Positions 34,346 through 43,563 of a DNA stretch of 64,000 nucleotides are shown piece by piece. This stretch comes from UBA1924 sp963976625. Its GTDB lineage: Bacteria; Planctomycetota; Phycisphaerae; Phycisphaerales; UBA1924. The translations under genes and the position numbers were made by a program. Positions within the stretch are counted from its first letter, which is position 1. Each line of letters begins with the position of its first letter. Under the pieces are notes generated by a model. That model did no database searches. It saw nothing but the letters and a program-made list of their open reading frames with translations, and was not told where the DNA came from. The stretch spans positions 163,101-227,100 of the forward strand of contig CAXBLA010000001.1 of NCBI GenBank assembly GCA_963976625.1, read 5' to 3'.

Positions 34346-34378
34346 GGGTGTCTCCTTGAATCGATGCGAAATAGCGGT

Positions 34379-34408
34379 TTGATCCGCTTTGTGTCATCTT
34401 TGTATGAT
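34379..34408 (+). promoter_or_regulatory. Possible promoter for the transglutaminase-like gene, with a symmetric -10
   Basis: TTGATC (34379-34384), 18 bases, then TATGAT (34403-34408). The -10 is part of a perfect 10-bp palindrome TATGATCATA (34403-34412), so it also offers TATGAT to the divergent fumC strand. No -35 is seen on that side. Confidence 0.35.
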
Positions 34409-34501
34409 CATAGAACCTCCTGATTCGCGATGACGGGCAACCAAGCCGATTTCCGCTCGTACAGTGAGTGCACGCACCATCCATTCCCTGGAGTCTCTCG
34501 C

Positions 34502-35854
34502 ATGAACATCCGATCCACGATCCTCCCAGTCAAGCCGCTCGCCACGATGCTGCTGTGCTCATTTCTGACGATCCCGGCGATGGCCCAGAACTCTGCTCAC
34601 CCCGATGCGAAGTCGCCGCTGGTCGAGAACCCGTATATCAAACACACCGACCCGTGGCGATACGACATCCGCTCCCAGCTCTTCCTCCGCTGGGGCGATC
34701 GGTATGTCCGAGGAAACCGCACTGGAATCCAAGAGGATTCCTATGACGAGCACCTTGAAACCGTGTCTTGGCCGATAGACGACCTGGAGATCATCTTCCC
34801 CGTGGTGCGAGAGGGCGCCTTCTATTGGTCGCCCAACAGATCGGTCGATGCTTCGATCCGTGCGGACGACTTCACCCAGCATCCCGATCCCAAGCAGCTC
34901 TACACCAAGGGCACCAACGCCGAATATTCTGATTGGCAATGGACCTCGGAGATCGAAGATCAGCTCATCACCCAGTTCCACATCATCCAGACCACACGGA
35001 TCGTGGTCGCCGATACAGTCTTCGATGAAAAGAAAGCCCGTTTGCTGGCTTGGCCGGAGGGTTGGGACGAGCAGGCGAGCTCGTTCCTCACCCCGATCGT
35101 GGATTCGGTCGGGCAAGAGGTCGCCCCCGATGCCGATGAATCCATCGCGACCATCGTGAGCTTTTGGCTCGAAGAGAACGACCCGAAGTCGATCTCGCAG
35201 CTGGATCTGGTCAAATACATCACCGGCAAGGTGATCGAACATGTCGAGGTCCGTTCGCCACCAGCCGAGCTCCCAAAGCGATCCGGGTTTCGCAACTCGC
35301 GGGCGTACAACGGTGCCGATCCGGTGATGTTCTCGACGAGCAGCAACTGGGCGGGCTTTGTGGTCCGACCCGCTGACGAGGTGGCCAGAGATCCAAAGGG
35401 GACCAAGCACGACCTGGCGACCTTGCTATGCGCCGCCCTCCGCAGCGTGGGCGTGCCCGCACGCACACTCTTGTGTGTAAATGATCAGGATCAGGATATC
35501 CTTGAGTCATTCGTGAGTATGGTCGAGTTTGCGATGTACGACCCGGATCTCGAGCTCACCTTCTGGGTGCCGATTGATGTGGATAAGCTCCGGCTCAACG
35601 GCAAGCGTTCTTCGCAGTACAAGCAATGGTGGAACTATTTCGGGACGCATGATGAACTGAGCCATTACATCCCCGTGGCGTACTACTTCCATCCGCCCGC
35701 GAGCTACCGCGCCTACGACCTGCCGGCCCTCTATGGGCTCCGCTCATCGAGCCCGATGCCCAAATACGCCGTGCAGTCGCTGCTGATCGACCCGATGGTC
35801 TCGACGGTCACCGCGCCCAAGCCCAAAAAAGAAGAAGGGCAGCCGCCGTTTTAA
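34502..35854 (+). CDS. Exported transglutaminase-like protein, probably degenerate
   Basis: A 450-residue protein starting at ATG 34502 with GGAG 8 bases upstream. It has a signal peptide (PLATMLLCSFLTIPAMAQ). Residues about 310-375 read GTKHDLATLLCAALRSVGVPARTLLC followed, 15 residues on, by MVEFAMYD and FWVPID (each piece under 30 residues apart). This matches the order of a transglutaminase-like core: G-x-C-x-D-x-A helix, RSxGxPAR, then HxWxE and a final Asp. The usual catalytic Cys and His are not at the expected places. A structural or binding role, or a shifted active site, is possible. The C-terminus is a proline/lysine-rich tail. Confidence 0.55.
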   Translation: MNIRSTILPVKPLATMLLCSFLTIPAMAQNSAHPDAKSPLVENPYIKHTDPWRYDIRSQLFLRWGDRYVRGNRTGIQEDSYDEHLETVSWPIDDLEIIFPVVREGAFYWSPNRSVDASIRADDFTQHPDPKQLYTKGTNAEYSDWQWTSEIEDQLITQFHIIQTTRIVVADTVFDEKKARLLAWPEGWDEQASSFLTPIVDSVGQEVAPDADESIATIVSFWLEENDPKSISQLDLVKYITGKVIEHVEVRSPPAELPKRSGFRNSRAYNGADPVMFSTSSNWAGFVVRPADEVARDPKGTKHDLATLLCAALRSVGVPARTLLCVNDQDQDILESFVSMVEFAMYDPDLELTFWVPIDVDKLRLNGKRSSQYKQWWNYFGTHDELSHYIPVAYYFHPPASYRAYDLPALYGLRSSSPMPKYAVQSLLIDPMVSTVTAPKPKKEEGQPPF

Positions 35855-35874
35855 TCAATGAACGATATGGTCAC

Positions 35875-36495
35875 TCAAGCCTTGCAGGGCTTGCGGTGGC
35901 AAGCTGCCTGGATCGGCGCGACGACCTGCAGGATGTTGCTGAGCACGCCGCCGAGGGTGCCGATGGCGTCGATCTCGTGGACCAATGACTGGTCGTAGTA
36001 GTTGAGCACCGGGCGGGTCTCGCGTTCGTAGATGTCGAGCCGATTGCGGATCACATCTTCCTTCGCATCATCGACACGCTTCTGCTCGAGCGCACGGTTC
36101 CGCAGGCGTGCGACCATGTCGTCCGGGTTGGCTGCGCTCAGGTGCACGATCCCGAGCACCTCGATGTACTGGTCCATCAGCGTGGTCTGGGCCAGGGTCC
36201 GGGGGATGCCGTCGAGGATCAGCAGGTCCGCATGGGGCTTGTAGATCCCGAGTGTTGCCTGGGCCTTCACATAAGTATGCCAGAGCTCGAGTGTCACTTC
36301 GTCGGGGACGAGTTCGCCCTTGGAGGAGTACTTGAAGAAGGTCTGGGCGAGCTCGGACTCTTTGTCGAGCGAGCGGAACATGTCGCCGGTGGACATATGG
36401 AAGTAGCCCGGGATATGCCCGAGGAGTTCACCCTGGGTGCCTTTGCCCGCGCCCGGAGCGCCGAAGAGCAGAACTGTTTTGAGCCGATCTGCCAT
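35875..36495 (-). CDS. adk: Adenylate kinase family protein
   Basis: A 206-residue nucleoside monophosphate kinase. The P-loop FGAPGAGKGTQ and FHMSTGDMFRSL are followed by KGELVPDEVTLELW and LILDGIPRT (usual DGFPRT), with the short-lid region RNRALEQKRVDDAKEDVIR and YERETRPVLNYY. It interconverts ATP + AMP and 2 ADP. The lid is short, without zinc cysteines. ATG 36495 has GGAG 9 bases upstream. It lies downstream of fusA but behind a strong terminator, so it has its own promoter. Specificity for AMP is assumed from family; UMP or CMP use cannot be excluded. Confidence 0.88.
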   Translation of the reverse strand: MADRLKTVLLFGAPGAGKGTQGELLGHIPGYFHMSTGDMFRSLDKESELAQTFFKYSSKGELVPDEVTLELWHTYVKAQATLGIYKPHADLLILDGIPRTLAQTTLMDQYIEVLGIVHLSAANPDDMVARLRNRALEQKRVDDAKEDVIRNRLDIYERETRPVLNYYDQSLVHEIDAIGTLGGVLSNILQVVAPIQAACHRKPCKA

Positions 36496-36637
36496 GGCAG
36501 ATTCTCCTGATTGCTTCAGTACATGTTCAGTGGACGAATAGAGCGTCCGGTAAGCTGTTTTCCCCCGTGAGGGGTGCTGATGATAGCTCGGCTATCGCGT
36601 GGGCGGGCTTCATCGCTTCCACTTTCAACCAAGAAAG

Positions 36638-36668
36638 AAAAACGGGCGTGGCACGAATGCCACGCCCG
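36638..36668 (-). terminator. Rho-independent terminator after fusA
   Basis: On the minus strand a perfect 10-bp stem CGGGCGTGGC/GCCACGCCCG (36659-36668 with 36643-36652) has a 6-base loop and is followed by TTTTT. It is 42 bases downstream of the fusA stop. Confidence 0.9.
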
Positions 36669-36709
36669 AGAACGCTCAATAAGAATGGAATGTCAGCGAT
36701 GAACGCTGA

Positions 36710-38827
36710 TTATGCACCGGCTTCGATGACTTCGTCCTGGAGGTTGCGAGGCATCGAGCGGTACTCCTTAAATTCCATGGAGTTGGCCGCACGACCTTGG
36801 GAGAGACCACGCAGAACCGTGGTGTAGCCGAACATTTCGCTCAGCGGCACATCAGCGGTGATCTCCTTAACGATGCCCTTGTCCTCGGTGTCGAGGATCA
36901 TCCCGCGACGCGACGACAGGTCGCCGGTCACATTACCGAGGTAATCGGTCGGGGTCGTGATGACCACCTTCATGATTGGCTCGAGGAGCACGCTGCCCGC
37001 ACGCGAGACCGCTTCACGCAGCGCCAAACGACCGGCCTGCTCGAATGCGATCTGTGAGGAGTCCACATCGTGGTACTTACCATCGGTGAGGGTCACCTTG
37101 ATGTTGATCAAGGGGAACGGAGCCGACACGCCGCTCTTGGCGGTGTTGCGGACGCCGATCTCGACGGACGGGATGAACTCCTTAGGAATCGAACCGCCCA
37201 CAATGCCGTTAACGAATGCGACATTGTCGGTGAAATCGATGCCGTCGGCCTCGGCCTGCTCTGCGGTGTACGGCTCGATGTTGACGGTACAGTCGCCGAA
37301 CTGACCACGACCACCGGACTGCTTCTTGAACAGACCGCGGCAGCCGTCGGCGGCACCGTTGATCGCTTCGCGGTAGGACACGCGAGGACGACCGACTTCA
37401 ACGCCGATCTTCATGTCACGCACGAGCTTGTTCTTGATGATCTCAAGGTGAAGCTCGCCCATGCCTGCAATGATGGTCTGGCCGGTCTCTTCGTTGTACT
37501 CTGAGCGGAAGGACGGGTCCTCACGACGGATGGTCACAAGTGCTTCGGAGAGCTTGCGCTTATCGTCGGCGGTCTTAGGCTCGATAGACATCGAGATGAC
37601 GGGTTCCGGGAACTCCATGCGTTCGAGGACGATCGGGTCTTCACCCGAGCACAGGGTATCACCCGTGATCGAGTTCTTGATCCCGACGACCGCGACGATG
37701 TTGCCCGCGCCCACCTCGTCGAGTGCCAGGCGATCCTTCGCGTGCATCTCGAAGATGCGTGAAGCGATCTCGCGCTTGTTGTTTGATGGGTTGAGCACAC
37801 GGGTGCCTTTTTCGAGCTTGCCCGAGTAGACGCGGATGTAAGTCAGATCGCCGTGGGTGTCGGAGACCACCTTAAACACGAGCCCGGAGAACGGTGCGGT
37901 ATCGTCGGGTGCACGGGTCAAGACGATGGTCTTGTCCTTGGGGTCGGTCCCGTTCATATCGGGGACTTCCTGCGGATTGGGTAGGTAGTCGATGGTCGCG
38001 TCGATCAGCGCCTGGACACCGATGTTCTTGAGCGCCGAGCCACAGAAGACGGGGTTACACTCGAGGGCGATGGTGCCCTTGCGGATGGCCTTCTTGATCT
38101 GGTCGACGGTGATGCTGTCCTCGTCTTCGAGGTACTGCTCCATCAGATCGTCGTCGAGAGCCGCGGCATTCTCGATGAGATCCGCACGCCATTTCTGTGC
38201 TTTCTCAAGAAGATCATCCGGGATGTCCTTCTCGGTGACGATCGCGCCCTGCGATGCTTCATCGAAGTGGTACGCCTTCATCTCGAGCAGGTCGATGATG
38301 CCGACGAGCTCGTTGCCCGAACCCCATGGGAGCTGCATCGCGATCGCGTTGGCGCCAAGGCGCTTCTTGATGGTCTCGAATGAGTATTCGAAGTCCGCAC
38401 CGAGCTTGTCCATCTTGTTGACCAAGCACATGCGGGGCACCTTGTAACGATCGGCCTGACGCCACACGGTCTCGGACTGGGCTTCGACGCCCTCCTTGCC
38501 GTCGAACACTGCGACCGCGCCGTCGAGCACGCGGAGCGAACGCTCAACTTCAATCGTGAAGTCCACGTGACCCGGGGTATCGATCAGGTTGATCTTGTAA
38601 TCTTTGCCCTGGTGTGTCCATGGGCAGGTGGTAGCCGCGGACTGGATGGTGATCCCGCGTTCCTGCTCTTCCTGCAGGAAGTCCATGGTCGCGGTGCCTT
38701 CGTGCACTTCACCGAGCTTGTAGTTCTTGCCGGTGTAGTACAAGATGCGTTCGGTGACGGTGGTTTTGCCCGCGTCGATGTGGGCACAAATTCCGATGTT
38801 GCGGATGAATGAAAGGTCGGTGGCCAT
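36710..38827 (-). CDS. fusA: Translation elongation factor G
   Basis: A 705-residue translational GTPase that moves tRNA and mRNA through the ribosome. G1 AHIDAGKTTVTERILYYTG, the G2 region, G3 DTPGHVDFTIEVERSL and G4 VNKMDK are all intact. Domain IV/V segments SVEIGVRNTAKSG and EPIMKVVITTPTDYLGNV follow. I chose ATG 38827 (MATDLSFIRNIG), preceded by AGGAAACAGCTG; the longer frame upstream is unlikely. It is not next to rpsL, rpsG or tuf as in the str operon, so it may be a relocated or second copy. A 490-base gene-free region precedes it. Confidence 0.95.
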   Translation of the reverse strand: MATDLSFIRNIGICAHIDAGKTTVTERILYYTGKNYKLGEVHEGTATMDFLQEEQERGITIQSAATTCPWTHQGKDYKINLIDTPGHVDFTIEVERSLRVLDGAVAVFDGKEGVEAQSETVWRQADRYKVPRMCLVNKMDKLGADFEYSFETIKKRLGANAIAMQLPWGSGNELVGIIDLLEMKAYHFDEASQGAIVTEKDIPDDLLEKAQKWRADLIENAAALDDDLMEQYLEDEDSITVDQIKKAIRKGTIALECNPVFCGSALKNIGVQALIDATIDYLPNPQEVPDMNGTDPKDKTIVLTRAPDDTAPFSGLVFKVVSDTHGDLTYIRVYSGKLEKGTRVLNPSNNKREIASRIFEMHAKDRLALDEVGAGNIVAVVGIKNSITGDTLCSGEDPIVLERMEFPEPVISMSIEPKTADDKRKLSEALVTIRREDPSFRSEYNEETGQTIIAGMGELHLEIIKNKLVRDMKIGVEVGRPRVSYREAINGAADGCRGLFKKQSGGRGQFGDCTVNIEPYTAEQAEADGIDFTDNVAFVNGIVGGSIPKEFIPSVEIGVRNTAKSGVSAPFPLINIKVTLTDGKYHDVDSSQIAFEQAGRLALREAVSRAGSVLLEPIMKVVITTPTDYLGNVTGDLSSRRGMILDTEDKGIVKEITADVPLSEMFGYTTVLRGLSQGRAANSMEFKEYRSMPRNLQDEVIEAGA

Positions 38828-39321
38828 CAGCTGTTTCCTCTTGCTGGTGTATGCGTGCGGTGTGCACTCGGGTGAAACTCTTGGTTGCGGGCCTTGGGAG
38901 TGGGAGACGATCCCGCTATGGGTGAGGCCCATCGAATGTGCAACTCACAAGTCGCACCGGATTGTTCTTTTGTTTGTTATTTTGTTCAGCCTCCTCGTTG
39001 AATCGGGAGGCTGTCGATTGGTCAGTTTGATCGCGAGCGATCAGCGCGTGTCGTCTGCATGAAAGTGTGCACAAGCCTCTCCGGTTCGGGGTCGGTTGGT
39101 TCTTCCATCTGGGCACACTCCTTGGTGATTGGCAACTCATTGGAATCACACGCTTTGTATGCAGCGTTGACTCAGCAGCAAATCACATCGACGATACTGA
39201 TCCGCACCGGGCGCCTGCAAAGAAGACCGGGTACGATTGAGCGGAATCCTAGCCCGAGTACACTCCGAATCAAGCAAATTCTTGCCCAAGATCATATTCT
39301 CGGACCTCAGACATCGCTGAT
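38828..39321. other. Gene-free region upstream of fusA
   Basis: About 494 bases with no convincing gene on either strand. It holds a 7-bp stem AGCCTCC/GGAGGCT (38989-39012) without an adjoining T tract on either strand, and an A/C-rich stretch on the minus strand just after it. I see no tRNA, RNase P, tmRNA or SRP RNA features. It probably contains the fusA promoter and leader, but I cannot place a confident -35/-10 pair. Confidence 0.5.
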
Positions 39322-41592
39322 TCAAGGCTCAGAAGGCACTCCCCGGGCGACTATTGTTCTCGCCCGCATGATCGGGCGTTCTCCGAGCTGACTCAATGGG
39401 TCGAGCCGGCGTTGATCATTGAGATTGATCACGACCTGTGCCCATAGATAGGCCGCGGCCTGATCGCCGAGTTCGATGGCGTTCTCCATGAGATTTATCG
39501 CTCGGAATGGATCGTGGGGAGATCGCAAGAAAGCTGCTTCCCACGCTTCTTGCGCTTCTCGGAGCCACATGGTCCGGTCCGGGGCCGTGGGGAAAGTCTC
39601 CGCACGCGAGGCGTAGATTTTGCCCAGCCACTGGTATCCCCCGGCACCGGTGGAGGCATCGGCCCCAGCCTCCATGGCGTTTGCTGCATCCTGCCAGCGT
39701 CGCCCGGCTTGTACGCTGTGCCCGCTGGCAAGCAATGCCGAGCCCTGCCAAAGCATCTGTTGGGTGGCGGCGATCCAGGTTTTGGTATGCGTTGGGCGTG
39801 CGTTGGCGGCGAGCAGGAGCTCGTCGATGGCCAAGCCGCGGGCATCAAACTCCAGATCCGCGATCGCCAGTGGATCGGCGATCGCGCGCTGGTCCTGAAA
39901 ATCGGTCGCGATCGCTGTAGCGGCTGAGAGTTTCAATTCCCACTCGATCAGCGTGGGCAGCCGCGAGCCGATGACGCTACCAACACCCAAGAGCGTCACA
40001 ACCAGTCCGACAGGTATCAATCGTTCGATCTTCCGGGGTTGAGCATTCGATCCACTCGTGGTTGCCGCTTGCCCGATCATCAGGGCCCAGAGCAGCCCAG
40101 AGACGATCCAGGTGGGGGTGAGCTCGATCATCGCATGGATCGAGAGCACGGCGGCACACGCGAAGAGGGCCCATCGCCTCGCGACTGCGTGATCCATGAG
40201 CATATAGAGCCCGATCGCACACCGGCCCCAAGCCAAGGATGCCAAGGCTTGGACCAGCAGCAGGTTGACATCCATCGCGGGCGATCCGATGCGGATGGAA
40301 ACAATGGATATTATGGCGATACAGAGTGCGATGATCTGGAGGTTTCGCCGTTGATCCAGCTTGGATACATCTGGATCAGCTCCGAGCGTTGGTCGGATCC
40401 GCCTGAGCACGCCGACAAAGAGCCCAATGAGGGCCAAGCCACCGAATCCGAGCGTGGCGAGCAGATCGAAGACCACGCTGTGGGCGCTGGAGACATCTTC
40501 GGGGCTCAGATCGGGCTTGAGCACCATGTAGTGCTCTTGGAAAGCCCCCGGTCCAACGCCGACGACTGGATGATCGAGGAACATCGCCACCGAGCCCTGC
40601 GCGTACTGGGCACGGAAGAGCATGCTCAGCTCGCTCAGACGCTCCCCGAGTAATCCTCGGCAAAGGACTCCAAGAAGAACAACCACACACCCAGCGATGA
40701 TGATCCGCCCGTCAAGTCGGCGTTTGGTCAACAGCATAGCAATAACACTGATGACGATGGCGAGGGCCAATGCGCCCAGCCCGCCTTTAGCGCCGGTCAT
40801 CAGTAGCCCCAGGAGGGCCACCGCACCACCGAGGATCGCCCATCCCCAGTGTTTGATCGGTTGCCCGGCTCGCTTGAGTGACCACCCGAGCATGAACAGC
40901 CCTGCGCTGCTTGCGCCGGCAAAGCTGGCGAACACATTGGTGAGCCCGAACCACGCGATGGGTTCGGCTTGGTTGAGCCGGCGTTCGTAGCCAAGGGCTT
41001 GGACCGAATCCGGCGACCAGCCGCGCGCGGCGAGGAAGAAATCGCGGGTGGCGTGGTACTCCGCGAGCATATTGGGATGGAGGACGAACATTTCGTATGC
41101 CCCCATCAGAACCAAGACAATCGCAAAGCTGATGGAGATGGCCCCAAGGATCTGCTGGGCGCTCGGGATTGTGTGCGCCAGTGATGCAACAAAGAGCACC
41201 GTCACGATCGCGAGCAGGTTCGATCCGTCGAGCACCGTCTCGATTGATTGCAGAGCGTGATACGCAATGGTCGCAGCGCCGATCGCGAGTAGCACGGGCA
41301 GTGCCAGCCCGATACTCCCACGGCGGAGCATGATACCGATCAGTGTGAAACATCCGGCGAGCACGACCCCGAGGTTCAGCACAATCGCCATGACCGGGCT
41401 CAAGCCCACGGCTGGTGGAGCGAACACAAATGGATCCGCCCCCCACATCGGGAACGGGTCGTGCTCAACCATCGCGCGGAGCAACGCCAGCGTGCCTATG
41501 CAGATAAGCCCGAAGAAGGTGAATGCGGTACCCACTTTGTGCTCTGGTAGAGTTTCAGGGAGCTGCCCGGTTTGTTCAGCGGGTTCGATCAT
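39322..41592 (-). CDS. O-antigen ligase/polymerase-like membrane protein with TPR-like tail
   Basis: A 756-residue protein. Residues about 20-530 contain roughly a dozen membrane helices. The Wzy/WaaL-type signature is DHPVVGVGPGAFQEHYMVL followed by SAHSVVFDLLATLGFGGLAL, a large loop and helix expected in O-antigen ligases and polymerases. The last 180 residues are soluble and helical (TPR-like spacing: GRRWQDAANAMEAG, LREAQEAWEAAFLRSPHDPF). It overlaps the upstream WecA-like gene by four bases (ATGA), implying coupled translation and a joint role in polysaccharide assembly on an undecaprenyl carrier. Which polymer is made is unknown. Confidence 0.8.
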   Translation of the reverse strand: MIEPAEQTGQLPETLPEHKVGTAFTFFGLICIGTLALLRAMVEHDPFPMWGADPFVFAPPAVGLSPVMAIVLNLGVVLAGCFTLIGIMLRRGSIGLALPVLLAIGAATIAYHALQSIETVLDGSNLLAIVTVLFVASLAHTIPSAQQILGAISISFAIVLVLMGAYEMFVLHPNMLAEYHATRDFFLAARGWSPDSVQALGYERRLNQAEPIAWFGLTNVFASFAGASSAGLFMLGWSLKRAGQPIKHWGWAILGGAVALLGLLMTGAKGGLGALALAIVISVIAMLLTKRRLDGRIIIAGCVVVLLGVLCRGLLGERLSELSMLFRAQYAQGSVAMFLDHPVVGVGPGAFQEHYMVLKPDLSPEDVSSAHSVVFDLLATLGFGGLALIGLFVGVLRRIRPTLGADPDVSKLDQRRNLQIIALCIAIISIVSIRIGSPAMDVNLLLVQALASLAWGRCAIGLYMLMDHAVARRWALFACAAVLSIHAMIELTPTWIVSGLLWALMIGQAATTSGSNAQPRKIERLIPVGLVVTLLGVGSVIGSRLPTLIEWELKLSAATAIATDFQDQRAIADPLAIADLEFDARGLAIDELLLAANARPTHTKTWIAATQQMLWQGSALLASGHSVQAGRRWQDAANAMEAGADASTGAGGYQWLGKIYASRAETFPTAPDRTMWLREAQEAWEAAFLRSPHDPFRAINLMENAIELGDQAAAYLWAQVVINLNDQRRLDPLSQLGERPIMRARTIVARGVPSEP

Positions 41593-42728
41593 GCGTCGCG
41601 TGCCTTGGCCGGTGATCGGTACTCAAACAACGCAATCGCGCAGAGTAACGCACCGATCTGGATCCCGAGCATCACCGCCTGCCATGGCTGCGCCCGTGAG
41701 ATCAATAAACCAGAGATCCCGGTTGCCAGCGTGAGCGCATAGATGACAAGGATCGTCGAGCGTGCGCCGAGCCCCCGGTCTCGCATGCGGTGGGAAAAAT
41801 GCTGGAGATCACCAACGAACGGGCTCTTGCCCTGGACGAGCCGGATCAGGGTGACGGAAATGAAGTCGTACAAAGGAATGGCCAAAACAATCACCGGCAT
41901 CAGCACGGCATACCACACAGTGGAGGGCTCGCCATCAACCGTGATGGGCATGTAGGTCGTGCGGACGGTCAAGAACGCGAGCAGCAGCCCGAGTATCAGC
42001 GATCCGCCATCGCCCATGAAAATCTTGGCGGGCGGGAAGTTCCAGACCAGGAACCCCAATGTTGAACCCACAACCAAAGCCAAGACTGCTCCGACGAACC
42101 ACTGCCCGTTGAGCATGGCCGCGACGAGGAGCATGGTGCAGGCGATGAGGGCCACCCCCCCCGAGAGCCCGTCCATATTGTCGATGAAGTTCATCGCGTT
42201 GATGATGATCGCGAACCAGAGCACCGTGATGATGATGCTGAGCCATGAGCCGCCGACATAGCCATCGAGTATGGTCATCAGGCGGGTATCGAAGAACCCC
42301 GCGAAGACTACGCCGGGGATGAGCATGATGACGAGCTTGGCCCATGGGCCCATCGGTCGCCGATCGTCGATGAGTCCCAGAATATGCAATCCGAGCACGC
42401 TGGCGATCAGTGCAATGCCCATAGGAAACTGCGATCGCATACCATCGAGGTGGTCGGCGACGGGTTCGAGCAGTTTGGGCAATGTATCTGGATCGATATC
42501 GGCAAGGAACCAAATGGCTCCAACGATCGCGATCATGGGAAGTAAAATGCCCATCGCGATGGCGATGCCGCCGGTGTTGGGGATTGAGCGGGTCTCGGCT
42601 TTGACTTGGCCTTCAATGGCTTTAGTGTCGATCATACCGTGGCGGGTGGAGAGCCTGCAGATCCACCAAGTGCTCGGCAGCGAGATAGCCAACGCGATCG
42701 CGATCAGGATGAGTATGAGGGTGACCAC
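41589..42728 (-). CDS. WecA/MraY-type polyprenyl-phosphate sugar-1-phosphate transferase
   Basis: A 379-residue integral membrane enzyme with about 11 helices. Conserved cytoplasmic motifs are in order: IDDRRPMGPWAKL, NFIDNMDGLSGGV, FMGDGGSLILG, and GKSPFVGDLQHFSHRM, the latter resembling the histidine-rich loop of WecA/TagO. Such enzymes move GlcNAc-1-P or a similar sugar phosphate from UDP-sugar to undecaprenyl phosphate and so start O-antigen, teichoic acid or enterobacterial common antigen synthesis. MraY proper would lie in the dcw cluster, which is absent here. The start is GTG 42728. It is coupled by ATGA to the ligase-like gene. Confidence 0.88.
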   Translation of the reverse strand: MVTLILILIAIALAISLPSTWWICRLSTRHGMIDTKAIEGQVKAETRSIPNTGGIAIAMGILLPMIAIVGAIWFLADIDPDTLPKLLEPVADHLDGMRSQFPMGIALIASVLGLHILGLIDDRRPMGPWAKLVIMLIPGVVFAGFFDTRLMTILDGYVGGSWLSIIITVLWFAIIINAMNFIDNMDGLSGGVALIACTMLLVAAMLNGQWFVGAVLALVVGSTLGFLVWNFPPAKIFMGDGGSLILGLLLAFLTVRTTYMPITVDGEPSTVWYAVLMPVIVLAIPLYDFISVTLIRLVQGKSPFVGDLQHFSHRMRDRGLGARSTILVIYALTLATGISGLLISRAQPWQAVMLGIQIGALLCAIALFEYRSPAKARDA

Positions 42729-42737
42729 GCGCTTGCA

Positions 42738-43556
42738 CTACTCCGGGTTAGAAACTGGTCGAAAATCGGCCGCCACGAACATCCGTGGGGCGGGCTTCTT
42801 GAACACCTTGGTGCGGATGGTCAGCATCATGCGGGAAAAAAGATACAGCAAGCCCATCAGCACCGACCCGCCGAGCATCATCCAGACGGTCCGCATTGGG
42901 TACGGCCCGAGTGTATCAACAATCGACGATGCCTGGTGCTCGCCGTTGCCCAGATAGCTGTAGTTTGTGCCCAGTACCGCGTTGAGGGCGATGGTGAAGA
43001 GGGCGTAGCCCACGCCGCAACCGATCGCAAAGAGGAGGTCTTTGCGCTTTGGACGGTACCCGAGCACGAATAGATCATAGATCGCAGCCCCGATGATCTG
43101 GGTGTGGTTGATCCAGTAGATCCAGAAGCCTGGCTCATCGAGCCCGTGATTGATCATCGGGGAGAACAGCGCCTGCGAGCTCAGCCCGATGCCCCAGAAG
43201 AGCAGCAACGCCCGCATCTTTGGGTTCAGCGAGAACATCGCCCACGCCGCGATCCAGACCGTCCATCGGCACATGTGCATCGGGAGTGAATCTTGCAGAT
43301 CCCAGTGCTCGGGGGTGAGCCGACGGATGAAGAAGAACGCCTGGCTGACGATGATCGACCAGGCGAGCACACGGCGAAATGTTTGTTCGCGCCGGGTGCC
43401 ATTGGCAAGGTCTTGCTTGAGCATTGTCCGACCGGCGATACAGAACACCGCAAACGAGCACAGGCACATACCCAAGACCACATAGTGGAACGAAGTGAAC
43501 GCGTGGAACTCTTGGAACCAGTCGTAGTCATTGGGATGGGTGCGGGGCTCGGCCAT
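42738..43556 (-). CDS. YwaF/TMEM164-type integral membrane protein
   Basis: A 272-residue protein with about seven membrane helices. The segment DSLPMHMCRWTVWIAAWAMF corresponds to the conserved LPxHxC signature of the YwaF (TIGR02206)/TMEM164 family. A second conserved stretch is FWIYWINHTQIIGAAIYDLF. Human TMEM164 is reported to act as an acyltransferase on ether lipids, with the Cys as nucleophile; bacterial members are uncharacterised. It lies between rlmN (8 bases) and the WecA-like gene (9 bases) and is co-transcribed. The Cys and His are retained, so an acyl-transfer role in envelope lipid metabolism is possible. Confidence 0.7.
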   Translation of the reverse strand: MAEPRTHPNDYDWFQEFHAFTSFHYVVLGMCLCSFAVFCIAGRTMLKQDLANGTRREQTFRRVLAWSIIVSQAFFFIRRLTPEHWDLQDSLPMHMCRWTVWIAAWAMFSLNPKMRALLLFWGIGLSSQALFSPMINHGLDEPGFWIYWINHTQIIGAAIYDLFVLGYRPKRKDLLFAIGCGVGYALFTIALNAVLGTNYSYLGNGEHQASSIVDTLGPYPMRTVWMMLGGSVLMGLLYLFSRMMLTIRTKVFKKPAPRMFVAADFRPVSNPE

Positions 43557-43563
43557 CGATCGG

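Noticed and set aside
38989..39012. Stem AGCCTCC/GGAGGCT as a terminator
   Set aside because: No T tract follows it on either strand, and no gene ends nearby in a matching direction.
39059..39391. 110-residue plus-strand frame in the fusA upstream region
   Set aside because: It runs into the 3' end of the ligase-like gene on the other strand, has no ribosome-binding site and no protein-like pattern.
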